From contig NW_022145606.1 of the NCBI RefSeq assembly GCF_000002235.5, positions 16,305,754 through 16,369,753 on the forward strand: a stretch of DNA of 64,000 nt, given 5' to 3'. The translations under genes and the position numbers were made by a program. Every line of letters starts with the position of its first letter. Within the stretch, counting starts at the first letter, position 1. The notes beneath the pieces are model-generated. The model was not told where the DNA came from. It saw only the letters and a program-made list of their open reading frames with translations, and ran no database searches. This DNA is from Strongylocentrotus purpuratus. Its lineage: Eukaryota > Echinodermata > Echinoidea > Camarodonta > Strongylocentrotidae. Shown here piece after piece: positions 1 through 12,069 of the stretch.

Positions 1-1376
1 TTGGTATGTATTACATTTGATGTGATACATGTAGTTTGAATATCATGATGATACTGTACATGGTTATGAATAGCTATTATGGATCACATTCTTTGCCCCA
101 AGATATGTGAAATTCACCTATGTAGAAGATTTGGGATGAAGGGTTCTCAAATGGTATAGTTTGGCATAACCTGTCATTAATTGGAGCTTAACATGATTGT
201 CATTTACATAATATTACTGGCCTTGAGGGAGAAACAAGGTAATACACCCTGTATTGCCTTCACTGATTCAGTAAGGGCAATACATGTACATATAAATGCA
301 TATCACTGTATCTCCCAAAAGATTATAATTATTACCTATTCATTTGTGAATCACGTACGGTCACTATACCCTACTACCGCGCCGCATGATAGTCTGCTCA
401 AACTTTGCGGCGATTTTAGCTGTTTGAAAGGTCCAATATGGAACACAATCTTTGTACTCAAAGTGAATGGTGAAACCCGAAAGAGAGAAACTATCAGGAA
501 ATATTGCCCGCTCAAAACTGTTAGTTTGCGGACCGGGCAAATATGCATTTTAATGCATGGTACATGTACATGTAAAATTACCTGCTACTGTATACATGAA
601 GGTAATAAAGCAAACAAAGATCAAATTCACTACTGGTTCCTGTAAAATTTCACCTAGAGAGTACATGTTGTGGATAGACAAACTACCAGCCATACAAGAA
701 TGTAGGAAAACCAAATCGAGTAGGAAATTGTTAGTTAAAAATTCAAAAATTTGCTTTGTATAATGTCTTATAATGTGACACTGAGAAAATCCTTTAGAAT
801 AGTGCTAGTACTCCAGTACACTGCTGAATCATTTTACATAGCAGCTCATGAAACTTAAATCACATTTTAGTCTTTTCAAATCCTCTGTGAAGTCCTTTTG
901 ACATTAGCTTTAATGTGGCAATTTTTTGTAGTACTCTGTACATGTACATGTACATTCAATCCTATGGTCATACAGAGATTGAATCACATTGTTATGAAAT
1001 TTGAATTGCCTCCTATACAGGGTGTACATGTACATGTACTGTACATCTTCAACAATATTCACATACACAAGATTTGTGTAATTATCACTGTTTTGTATAC
1101 TTGAGATGCTTTTCGCAAATATTTATTGGAAGATTTGTATATCCTTTGCTTACATAACATGGATTTCTTTGGCTTTGTCAAATAAATTTCTAATTGGTTT
1201 AGCATGTACACATGTAGACATATTGATCTATCACCTACACATACAGTACTGTACATGTATGTAGTGTACTGAAATATTATAAGAATACTTTCTTTTGATC
1301 CTGTAATGTAATCTGTATGATATGTTAGATATTTGATATAATTTTATAATTCTTAAAATGCTTATTCATTTTTCAG

Positions 1377-1548
1377 AGGGGCAGGTAGACACTTGATGAC
1401 AATCAACGCAAAGGCACAAGGTCACTGTCAAGATAAAGGAGAAATGGCATGTGTACTCCACCGATTGTGAGAAGGGGCTCTTGATTATCCTTTGAAAAAA
1501 GTGGTAGATCAAGTTGATCCAGTGTAACAGTAGCAGCAAATCTATGAG
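1377..1548 (+). other. Possible non-coding exon (copy A; same at 18227-18398)
   Basis: A pyrimidine-rich TTCATTTTTCAG acceptor precedes 172 bases that end at a good donor, GAG/GTATGT. The interval is less AT-rich than its surroundings and is kept in both copies. All frames contain stops, so if transcribed it would be UTR or non-coding RNA. Chance splice-like signals are the main alternative. Confidence 0.15.
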
Positions 1549-2570
1549 GTATGTACAATGTAGATGGATTGTAACAAAAACTTAGGGGTGTTCAATGATC
1601 AAGGTACATGTATTTAAGACTCCTACCCCATTTTTTCACAATTTTTTTTATTGATGGCTATTAAGTGCTGCATGCATGTACAATGTAGTTTTTCAATGAA
1701 TGGATGTAAAAATTGATGCTTTTGGATCATAATTGACTAATATGCCCATGTAGTAGACAATTTTCAAAATGTATTCAAATGTAAACATACATGTACGTGT
1801 ACCTTGCGATGAGCTATTACATGTACATGTACATTCACCTGTTTTCTATTATTGTACCTCAATACCGGTAGTCAGAATGCAAATTGTGAGGATTAGTTGT
1901 TGCTACATGTAGGTTGGGTAAACATTATGGCCTGCCTGACCTAACAACACGTAATGTGTGGTATTGGTATTCTGAAAGTGTTTATTATTGAAATACAATT
2001 TTTCAAAGCAGGAGAATGAAATGATTTATTAAGAGGCAGGTAAAGAAGATGTTTTTGCATGAAATGTATTTACGGTATGAAAATGACCGATCAAACCAAA
2101 CTCTTGAGTATATTTGTCTTTACTTAGAATATATACTAGTATATGATAATAACTCAACTTTGTTATTGTTTTGTTCCTGAAAGTCATTTCATTTGATATA
2201 TGCTGTACTGTGACTTATCCACATAGAAATTGTAGAGCATTGCATATAATACAATTTATAGATTGTTATGTTATAGATAATTATTGGGGAAAAACAATGT
2301 GAACCTTTCCATTTGTTAGTATTGGCAATACAGTGTACAGGTACAAGATTACAACAATTGTAGAATACTTAATACTAGACAATATTTGTATAATATATTA
2401 TATGATATGATAGTATGGTATGGTATGATAGGGAAAAAATTCATCTCGGAAGAAATTGTAGACATTTGAATGAATTGTACTCCAAGATATATTATTGTTA
2501 GCACTGTTCACACTGTTCTTGAGACCAAAAAATAAATGGAAGCTCTGTTCTTTATTTTTCAAACCAACAG

Positions 2571-2677
2571 ATTTCATATGGGATCCCTTTAAGTACAAGG
2601 TCTACGCAGCTTCACACACGCACTGAGAGGGACCTGGCAGAGGCTAATAGCATGGCCCTTGGTATGATCAGCCTAAG
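2571..2677 (+). other. Possible coding exon (copy A; same at 19419-19525)
   Basis: A CAACAG acceptor is followed by 107 open bases and an AAG/GTTAAG donor. In phase 0 the peptide contains RTERDLAEANSMALGMISL, a protein-like, charged-then-hydrophobic stretch. It is less AT-rich than its flanks and is kept in both copies. I do not recognise the protein, and a single short exon cannot be distinguished from chance. Confidence 0.25.
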
Positions 2678-3304
2678 GTTAAGGTTGATTCAACGAGACA
2701 TTAAATGGAGATTTTTCAGTGAATATTTTTTTAATGTTTAATTCCAGATATTTAATTGTCTCAAGTAAAAAAATATGTGTTCACTAGTGTTGATTTGAAA
2801 AAAAAGCTCCTGCTGTGGCAATCGAAAAGAGCGCTATATTTTGATTTCTTACAAAGAAGTTTCAGAACCTATGACTATAAAATTTCACACTTTATATCTA
2901 AAGGGTTTAATTATTTAAAATAATTTGCAAGTTTCTTGGAGGTTACACAAATTTGAAAAAGTGTAATTTGTAAGAGTTTACAGAACTCAATATCACTGTA
3001 TTTTGATGATATTTAATTTGGGTTTGAATTAGAGCAAACAATTTAAGATTATACAAGTTAAACAAATAGGGTGTGTAGTTTGATAAATGTGGGATATCCA
3101 TTTGTTTCATTATACTACAAATTTTTGTGAAAGGTCGATCATCCACTATTGTTAGAGGAAACCTCACAAAACCTCACCCTAAAGAATAAGCGTAGGTATT
3201 CTGAAAAGTGAGATGTATTTCTGCCGGCCCTATGATGTACAAAATTCCTTACGAAAATGGAAAAGAGCTACCGGTATGTAGGATGCGAAAGTTAATGTGG
3301 TTAG

Positions 3305-3487
3305 ATGAGCAAGTGTGCACTTGTAAAAATGACACCTGGCTGGAATGATCCCCAGGAAGTAGAGAATGTGCATACATAGTGTGCGGGTAAGCCTGAATCT
3401 GATGACCGGGGTAATAATATATCTGTAAAGCACTTAGAGACATCATACGCTATATAAAAGCGGAATCATTATTATTATTATTTTATT
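3305..3487 (+). repeat. L2/SINE-type 3' end with ATT tail (copy A)
   Basis: The sequence runs through CACTTAGAGACATC and CGCTATATAAAAGCGG into an (ATT)n tail. That ending is characteristic of L2/CR1-type LINEs and the SINEs that borrow their tails. The reverse-transcriptase part is absent. Confidence 0.6.
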
Positions 3488-4262
3488 TTAGGCCTCAGAT
3501 GAAGGAAATGGGTGCCGAAAGATATCCTTTGAGCACCTTATCTCTGCCAAAACTGCATTAATAATTTAGCACTTTATGTAAAGTCCATTAGATAATATTT
3601 ATTTGATGGTATTATCGTAATGGCATTCAGGAAAAGTCAACTTCAGGTGTACAATCATCTTGCAACTAATAAACCTTATATGTGATTTAAATAGTTTGTA
3701 AAATGATTAGAATAATGATAAAAGGATATGAGAATGGTTATGGTATACCACTTATAAGCTTGTATTACAAGATGATTTCAACATAAAAAATAAACCCAAA
3801 CAAGCAAAAATATTGAGCATTCAACCATACTATTTTTTAAAGATGTGTATGTACACAAGAACCAAATGAGATCACTTTAAGGCGCCACGGAGGCATATAT
3901 TACATGTAGTGTCTTATAGCTCATGCAAAAGTTGGTAACCCCCTGCCTAACTATTTGTTCAGGTTTTTCTGATATGTGTTGCTAGATAGCAAGATGATTA
4001 CCATTCTACAAGCTCCTTGAAATTATTTCTTGCAAAAGTTGAATACTGTACTAAAACATAAGAGGTGACAATTATTAGTCCCCTGTCATCATCTAAATTC
4101 CTATATGGCTTCTTTTCTTTTCTGTAACCATGTTAAATATCACAAACTAGTTATTAAAAGCTCCATAAGTTTTCTGAATTCAAAGGTGACCAAGTGCCTA
4201 CCGGTACTTCATTCTTATTATTTACTTTGACTGGCCTTATTATCTCTTGTGCTATGTTTCAG

Positions 4263-4367
4263 GTGTGGGCAACACATCCATATTTGTGTGGGCGTATTAA
4301 ACCTGACTGCAGCTATTGCTCTTTGTACATTAAATATGTAACAAATGAAAGCATTGTAAAGTTGTAA
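4263..4367 (+). other. Possible terminal exon (copy A; same at 21110-21214)
   Basis: A TATGTTTCAG acceptor is followed by 34 open codons, including VWATHPYLCGRIKPDC and a second cysteine pair, then TAA. No family is recognised. It could be a last coding exon of an unknown gene or chance. Confidence 0.18.
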
Positions 4368-4923
4368 ACATGTTTACGGCATAGCTTCTGTATGAGGCTA
4401 TTGATATATCACCTGTGTAAATATATACATTATTTCAATAACATTTGCTATTTTTTGTGGGGATAATAGTGCTATACATTCCATTCAAAATATACAAACA
4501 GACCGGTTTTATTGTACATAGGTCATGCTGAAATATAATAGTGTAAATGAAGAAAAATTACCATGTAGTAAATATGATTTCAGGAACACGATGTTGGTTT
4601 GCTGCAATTCGAGAATTGCTGTGTTGACAATTGTTCCGGGCTTTAGTTTAACAAAATTGTAGGGTTAGGGTTAAGGTTAGATTAATATTTAAGCAAGATT
4701 TAGGGTTAGGTATAGTATTGGTCCAGGATTAAAGTTAGTAATTCATTTAATGTTGGGAACTATTGTGAAGCAATTTTAGTAGGAGCATGTGTCACAAAAC
4801 TCAATTTTTCCTCACATTTTGTAGGAGGTATTATACTTAAGTATTCATCATGGAATACCCAAACAAAGTCTGTTTTGTATGTGCTTTATTTTTTGTTTGG
4901 TGTGCATGTTGATATTTCTGACT

Positions 4924-4925
<2 letters not shown>

Positions 4926-4990
<65 letters not shown>

Positions 4991-4997
4991 TAGTAGA
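4926..4997 (+). repeat. (GTA)n microsatellite (copy A; 21771-21840 in B)
   Basis: About 20 uninterrupted GTA units in copy A. Copy B is interrupted by GTAATA and is shorter, a length and sequence difference typical of alleles. The polyserine frame across it is an artefact. Confidence 0.95.
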
Positions 4998-5449
4998 ATT
5001 AGTTTTACAAGCTCAGTTTTAAAAAGCCTCTCAACAAAACTTAATATAGACAAGTACAAATAATACACAGTACAATAGGTGACAACTTATTACTTATTCC
5101 ATACTTGCAAACAAATTGATGATAAAAATAGAATAGATTCGTCATTAGTATTATTTTTTATAATTATTGTTAAGTGAGGAATATTCATATTTTAAATAGA
5201 AATCGAGACTGATTAATTGAGTGTGTGACAAGTAAATACTGAAGATTTGTTTGATTTTGAACCATATTAAAATGCAAATTTATTGCCTATTCATATTCTA
5301 TAATGTAATTCATGACAGTCACACACAATATATGAGGATCTATCATAGAAACATAATTGAACAATACTGAAAGAGAGAGAAAGTGTCAGGGAGAGAACAA
5401 TTTAAAGAGAGAGGGTTAAGTTAGAAAAAAAAGAAGAAGGAAGAAATGC

Positions 5450-5451
<2 letters not shown>

Positions 5452-5482
<31 letters not shown>
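5452..5482 (+). repeat. (GA)n microsatellite (copy A; 22297-22330 in B)
   Basis: A pure GA run followed by GGGGGAGGGG. Its length differs between the copies. Confidence 0.95.
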
Positions 5483-5485
<3 letters not shown>

Positions 5486-5799
5486 GAGGGGGTGGAGAAG
5501 AATGGAACAGATGAACTGTGAAGACATGGAGAAGAAGAATAATGATGGAAGTAAGACGACAGAGGGAAAGCGATTGTGTGTATAAGTCAGTTTGTGGCTC
5601 TGTATGTTGTAATGAGGGCATGCGATGATGTAGCATAGCAAAAGTGAGAGTTTGGGGTGTAGGAGTGAGTTGCAGGGCGTCGGACGGGGCCCGTAGGGTG
5701 TCGTATCATCTCCTTTTTACTTTCTCTTCCACTTCTTATCTTCCTTGATTTTCTGATTTTTCCCTTTCCCCCGTCTTTTCCCCTTTCAATATTTGGTTA

Positions 5800-6395
5800 G
5801 GCCTCCAATCTTCAACACCAGAGGGTGTGGGGGTAATCTCGCTATTCATAACGTCGAACTGCATATATAAAACACGAAGGCGGTAACTATTGATAAAAGC
5901 ATGAGGACCGTTATTCATAATGTGAGATGAGGGTCGCTTTTCATAATTTATATTGGGGGTCACTAGGACCGCTATTCATAAGATAAATTTAGGGGCACTA
6001 TTTATAATTAATGCAGAATGAGGGTCGCTATTCATAATATGAGAAGAGGGTCGATATTCATAATCCGAAAAAAGCGTTGCTTTCCATAATAAATACGCCA
6101 CAGCCATAGGGGTGCTCCTAGCCAACAATTAACTCTCTTGTCATTTTGTTGCTTATTCATTTTTTTTTTATGAATAGCGACCCCCATTCCGCATTATAAA
6201 GAGCGACCTTCATTCTGTTTTATGAATAGCTACTCTCTTCTCAAATGATAAATATCGACACTCTTCGATTAAGATTAGCTATCCTTATGAATAATTACCC
6301 TTTTCTCAAATTATAAATAGCGGTTCTTATAATAATGGTCCTAATAAATAGCGGTCTTTATGAATAATGGTCATTATAGCTAGTTGGCCTCGGGG
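5800..6395. mobile_element. Fold-back element of GGTCGCTATTCATAA repeats (copy A)
   Basis: From about 5835 to 6095 the motif GGTCGCTATTCATAAT recurs head to tail with GAG-rich spacers. From about 6165 to 6385 its reverse complement TTATGAATAGCGACC recurs. A ~70 bp unique centre separates the arms. The outer ends carry GGCCTCCAA and TTGGCCTCG, an inverted pair. Inverted arms built of short tandem repeats are the architecture of Foldback-type DNA elements. No coding capacity is present. Confidence 0.65.
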
Positions 6396-6404
6396 GGGGG
6401 GGGG

Positions 6405-7520
6405 ATTGGTGTCCGTTTATGTGTCTTGGATGAGCTTGGATGGGCTTGGATGTGTATTAACGGGGGGCACGGTGGGTATGCTTTTTTTTTATTAAAAGTT
6501 GCAATTAGATTTAAGTAAAGATGATAGATTTAATTAAAGATGGTTAATTTTGATAATCGGGGAAACAAGATCGGTCAATCTTCATTGATTACTATTTGCA
6601 AATTAATTCATCCTTGCTGAACCTATTTAAAAACTGAATTTATAAATCATCCGAAACGAGCTGAACGGGTTGAACGTAAACCAATTTGTAACACTAATTG
6701 TAACATTAACCCTAGTCCTAAACCTAGATATAATCCTTAACCCTAGATCTAACCCGTAACCTTACCCTAGTCCTAACCCTTGTCCTAACCCTAACTCTAA
6801 ACCCTGAACCTCACCCCAGTAACAACCCTCTCCCTGACCATAACCTCAACCCTAAAATCATTATTATTGATGGTGGATTATTCTGCAGTTTGCCTGATGT
6901 TTTAAATAAAATGCTACCCGCCACTTCCTTATTTGTGTCGATCGATCGACTTTACGGCGATCAAATTCAGAAGGGGGGATAATTTGTGTTGGATGCGTGT
7001 TACGGGGGGGGGGGGGGCAGTATGGATATTTTTTTGAATTTTTCATCAACAATTGCATTTTGATTGAAAAATAGTTAATTTTGATAATCAGGGAAACAAA
7101 ATTGGATAAAGACGGCAATCCTCAATGTATTAATATTTTCAAATTATTTAATCTTAAATTTAACCTGCTTAAAAAAAGGATTTCTAGGTAATCCAAAATG
7201 AGCTGCATGGGTTGAACAGAGCAACACTAATTGTAACCTCAACCGTAGTCCTAAAATTGCCCTAACCCTAGTCATACCCCTAACCCTTGTCATAACACTT
7301 AACCTTACCCCAATCCTAGCTTAACCCTACTTCTAACCCAGCCCCTGTCACTGACCCTAATCCTAACCCTAATTCATTATCATGGATGGTGGATAATTCT
7401 GCAGTTAAGCCCTATAGGCCGTTTTAGCTGATGTTATTAATAAAATTAATGAACCCCCGCTCCTTTTGTATATGTCCGATTAGACGACCATCGATCAAAT
7501 GTCAAAACAAGAAGAACAAA
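6405..7520. repeat. Two diverged ~0.55 kb tandem units with TAACCC-rich ends (copy A)
   Basis: Unit 1 (about 6405-6970) and unit 2 (about 6971-7520) share an order of blocks: TTGGATG-rich start, poly(G), TTAATTTTGATAATC, GAAACAA, GAGCTG..GGGTTGAAC, a 150 bp stretch of degenerate TAACCC/CCTAA repeats, and then GATGGTGGAT..TTCTGCAGTT. They are clearly diverged, so the duplication is old. Confidence 0.75.
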
Positions 7521-8142
7521 TATTTTCTTTAAATGGAAGATTATCCTGATGAATAATTTGCAGATTAGGCATCATGCAACAAACAAAAACTGTTAAAAAA
7601 ATTCTTTTAAATGAAGCCAATTGATAAGTTTATGACACTAACAAGAAAAAGCGGAAAAGTACCCTTTTTTTAAACCATTGGTATTAAAAACGTAAATACA
7701 CATGCACTTTGAAATATCATGATAGAGAGTGTTGTTATTATTCAACAATCATGATATGCGACCCATCCCGAAATTTTTCATCTGCAAAACAAAATTAAAG
7801 ATAAATTTGAAGAAAAAAAATAGGGGTTTGTCTCAGTTACTTCGGATATTTTACTTCCAATTTTACAGCGACAGAATTATGAGACTACGTACCGTTGTTT
7901 AAAGTGGAAAAAGCCCTCTATTGACTCTTTTGCAATCGACGCAAATAAAGAAATTGAACTACGCAAGTGGCTCATAGTCTCTTTCTTCAGGCTCATTTAC
8001 TATTTGAAGCGTTATTTGACATATTCATTGTAAAGTGTAGAAAAGAAAGAACAAGAAAAGACAACAACAAAATGAAAGGAAGAAGTTTTTACAAAGCTAT
8101 TTAGTCGCCGCTATACCCGAATATAGTCAATTTATTGACTAT

Positions 8143-8958
8143 CGTTATTTGCTGGATAAAAGCACAATTTTTGGTACAGGGCTTCGTTAGGACTTACTAA
8201 ACGATATTAGGCTAAGAGCCCCCGGCAACAAAATCGATTAAAGGGTGTGGGGGCGGGAGCGTCTTTTTGGAGCCCCCAAATAATTTTACAACATTGATTT
8301 GTTGCTGTACAAATGCCTTTTTGGTACAGGGCTCCCTTAGGACCTTCTGAACTATATTAGGGAAGGAGCCCCGGCAAAAATATCATATAAGGGTGTGGGT
8401 GGGGGCGTCGCCTCGTAGCCCCCAAATATTTTATAAGATAATATAACATTGGGTTTTTGTGAAACCCATGGGGCCCCCAATCGCACATATATGAATAATT
8501 ATGCCGGGGGCTTCTACCCTACCATCATTCAGCACAGGCGCGGATCCAGGGGGGGGGGGGGGTAGTGAGCACTATTTTTTAAATTTGTTTTGCTCCCCAA
8601 AATTAGAAAATCGCGCCGGCCGAAAATTCGCTCAGTGGGGGGGGGGGGGGGGGTGGAGTGTCGAAAATTTAAAAATTTTCACCTCAAGGGGGAGGGGGGG
8701 GGTTCGGGCTCCCCGGCCCCACTCCCTGGATCCACCACTGATTCAGCAGGTCCTAATGAAGCCCTGTACCAAAAAGGATGACTGTACTACAAATCTCAAT
8801 GTTATAATACCTTATGAATTTTATGTGGTCTACGAGGCGACGCCCCCGCCCACACCCTTAAATGATATTTTTGCCGAGGCTCCTACCCTACTATCGTTCA
8901 GTAGGTCCTAAGGAAGCACTATACCAAAAATGGTGCTTTTGATCTGGCAAGTAACGGT
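8143..8958. mobile_element. Large fold-back element of ~150 bp modules (copy A)
   Basis: Two head-to-tail modules beginning TTTTTGGTACAGGGC (near 8175 and 8320) face two inverted modules ending GCCCTGTACCAAAAA and GCACTATACCAAAAA (near 8770 and 8930). The outer ends AAAAGCACAATTTTTGG and CCAAAAATGGTGCTTTT pair. The centre is interrupted by the hAT-like element at 8535-8740. No coding sequence is seen. Confidence 0.7.
8535..8740. mobile_element. Poly(G)-rich hAT-like MITE with 8-bp target duplication (copy A)
   Basis: The ends CAGGCGCGGATCCAGG and CCTGGATCCACCACTG are imperfect inverted repeats. The element is flanked on both sides by ATTCAGCA (8527-8534 and 8741-8748). An 8-bp duplication with CAG/CTG termini is the hAT signature. 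The interior is long poly(G) and is non-coding. It sits inside the fold-back element, so it arrived later. Confidence 0.75.
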
Positions 8959-9120
8959 AATTTCACTAAGCCACCTGAATATTAAGCTATTTTTTCACAA
9001 AATTTCTCGTACATTGATTGCTTGAACAACTATGGTGATTATTATTTGGTCATCAATGCCGATCAACTTATTGTTAAAATGTGACAAACATTTATCTTCA
9101 TGTGATTTATACCGCCTTGG

Positions 9121-9151
<31 letters not shown>

Positions 9152-9180
9152 AGGGAGAGAGAGAGAGAGAGAGAAGAGGG
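9121..9180 (+). repeat. GA/GGGA microsatellite (copy A; 25949-26020 in B)
   Basis: An imperfect GA-rich run with a central GGGGGGGAGGG, differing in length between the copies. Confidence 0.9.
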
Positions 9181-9421
9181 GAGGGGTGATGATGACATTG
9201 GTGATGACAATGATGACTCTCCCTGTTGAATTGCACGACAAGGTTTATTTTTTTCTGTAGTTACATGTACTTATTTCGATTTAGTCATACAAAACATTTG
9301 AATTTAAAATGCACAATTAAAAGGTATAAGTTTACTTGTTTTTGATAAAGGAAATTGCTTTAAGGAGTGGGATATTATTAGTACATGCTTTAATATTATT
9401 GTATAAATATCATTATTATAC

Positions 9422-10005
9422 ATGTATCATCACCATCACCCTTGGTGCCATCATCATCACTACTACCATCATTTTCACCACCACCATCATCACTACTACC
9501 ATCATCATCACCACTACTACGATCACTATCATCATTATCACCACCATCATTACTACCATCATTATCATCACTACTACCACCATCATCACTACTATACTAT
9601 CATCACTACCATCATCATCGTCGTCACTACTACCATCATCATCACCACTACTACCATCATCATCACCACTACTACTACATCATCATCACCATCATCATCA
9701 CTACTACAATCATCACCACCAGCATTACAACTTTCATTATCACCATCATCACCACCATCATTACTACCATCATTATCATCATCATCACTACTACCACCAT
9801 TACCACCACCATCATCATTACTATACCATCATCACCACCATCATCATCGTCGTCGTCACTACTACCATCATTATCCCCACTACTACCATCATTATCCCCA
9901 CTACTACCATCATTATCCCCACTACTACCATCATTATCCCACATCCATCATCATCATCATCACCACCACATCGTCACTATTATCATCATCATCTTCATCT
10001 ATTCA
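9422..10005 (+). repeat. ~580 bp ATC/ACC/ACT microsatellite (copy A)
   Basis: A long imperfect trinucleotide tract of CATCATCACCATCACTACTACC type. Near 9860-9940 a 21-base unit (ACTACCATCATTATCCCC and variants) is tandemly repeated four to five times. Three long open frames of H/Y/T/I/S residues across it are artefacts of the repeat. Confidence 0.95.
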
Positions 10006-10813
10006 CAGTAAAGTTTTCAATGAATTCGGTGTTGTCTGCCAAAGTTAGCTTACAGTTTAAATTTTGATATTAAATATGCAAATCATGTAAGTTCCACTGC
10101 AAACCACCCTTAATGCTGTGGTTCATAATTTGAAGCAGTTGATAATTGTCATAGATATTACAAATTCAAAATTATTCAGTCTAGTCCATTTTCAAGGTGG
10201 CATATTTTTACAAGTTTTAACTTTCTTATTGTAATTTTAACACAACTATTGTGAGAACATGAAAACAGAATTTAAAATTCTTGATTTCAACAATTACACC
10301 GTAAAACTTTCATCCATTTGAAAACGTTACAACTACATGTACATTTATTTCTAAAAGGGCCCTAATTCACCCAGTCAACCTTTCATTCTTAAGTTACAAA
10401 AAAATGCATCCCCAAAAATCACATTTACAAGGAGTATGAATAATTCACTTGTTAACTCTATATTTTATATCTCAAACAATATTGTTGACATTTTCGTAGC
10501 ACATGTACATTGCAAAAAGGACATGTACACGCATACAGTGTAAGCCCATTGACATAACATGATGGAACTGACAAGGAATATCCATTAGTTCACAGCATAT
10601 GCTCTGAGGAAAAGTAGAAATATTGAAGAAATACATTGGTAAAAATGTAATGAACTGGATAATAATAACAAATATGAAATATTCTAAGTTATTCCATAAT
10701 ACACATATATACATGTAATATGTATGTTAATTTCAATTAAACTGTTCTGTAGTTGTGATGTTATGTGGACAACCCTCACATTTGCTTTTATTGACGCAAA
10801 AAATACATTACAG

Positions 10814-10905
10814 GATAAGAGAAATGTAATTGCTTTGGAAATACTTTCTTGGCATCTACTAAATGTCCCTTTACTTGCTGGTTATAGTGAACAATACAAA
10901 CAATG
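10814..10905 (+). other. Possible coding exon (copy A; same at 27677-27768)
   Basis: A CATTACAG acceptor precedes 92 bases open in phase 0, reading DKRNVIALEILSWHLLNVPL and continuing LAGYSEQYKQ, followed by a G/GTAATT donor. The peptide looks like a globular helical protein segment, and the interval is identical in both copies. I do not recognise a family. Confidence 0.3.
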
Positions 10906-12069
10906 GTAATTAATCAATCAGCAGTTTTTCTATCTTTAAGTCCTCCAAACTATATTAGCTATAGAAACTACATGTACAAGATTTGATATACCCGAACACA
11001 TGTTCATTTAGATCATTTGCTGACATTTAACAAAAAAGATCCATTACTTATTTCATCTGGGGACAAAATAGTATCTCATTTGAAAACTTACATTTTAGTT
11101 GATACGTATAGAGAATATATGTAACAATCTTACCTCAATCTTACATTATTCTTTACACTACCGTTTTGGAAAATTATGACATATTTTTTTTTGTAATGAA
11201 CAAAGTATTATGCTGAATCATAAATATGCAATTATTACAGCTTTGATACCAAGGAAGAATCATATGCAACAAACAAACATGTACATATTCACATCATTAT
11301 GGATACTCATGATTTTTTTTTTTTTTAAAGCTATCCTCACACTTTTTCCTTCTGAATATACAATGAGGTATAACATACCTTTTAGATTCAATGGCGATTT
11401 AATCAATTCATAGTGAGCATGCTGTAAATATATTCTTACTTGACCAACTATACCTGCATGTATCATAATGCAAATGCATTTTTCTGAAATATTGAAAATA
11501 AAAGAGCACTGTTTATGTACTGTTAAGCCAGGATGTGAAAATAATTGCACAGGAAATGACAAGAATGGTTGATGATACTTTTTTTTGTTTGGTAACATGC
11601 ATTACAAAGACATTAATGTATGGAAATTCATAAGTATAACATCCGTGCATGTCAGTTGAAGGAGTGTTCTAAAATTCCCTTTTTAGGAAACTTCCAACTT
11701 TAATTTTAAGACTACAACAAATTTAAAGCGTTTTGCTGCTTTTTCTCATCAATTGATGTACCTAGTAACATGCTATTAAAGTAAATCAATGCGGTTGTAG
11801 TGAAGAGAAAAGAATTGCACTAACTCGTACATGGATCCTGACAAGATTCAGATAGTTAGACAGTGAAATTTTTATGACTTACATTTTGATTTTCAAATGA
11901 CAGTGTTTCTCCCTTTTACATTTTAATGTTTGATGAAATTAATAACAAGCGTACTGAACTGAAATATTGCCAATTAAAAAGCATTGTTTATGTGCTACAG
12001 TATAAAGCAACATTCCTTTTGAAGGAAAGGATAAATGATCCAATATAATGTCTAACTATCTGATTCTTA

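Noticed and set aside
181-645. 154-codon open frame, repeated at 17026-17490
   Set aside because: It looks conserved only because the whole segment is duplicated. The peptide has no recognisable domain, and the frame has no splice or codon-bias support.
3494-3557. Possible last exon (QMKEMGAERYPLSTLSLPKL then TAA)
   Set aside because: The acceptor-like TTTTATTTTAG belongs to the ATT tail of an L2/SINE-type element, so the splice-like context is probably accidental.
6709-7380. True telomere
   Set aside because: TAACCC words are degenerate, interrupted and embedded in tandem units with flanking sequence on both sides.
9336-10067. Long frames of His/Tyr/Thr/Ile or Ser/Leu residues
   Set aside because: They are translations of the ATC/ACC microsatellite; all three frames are open for the same reason.
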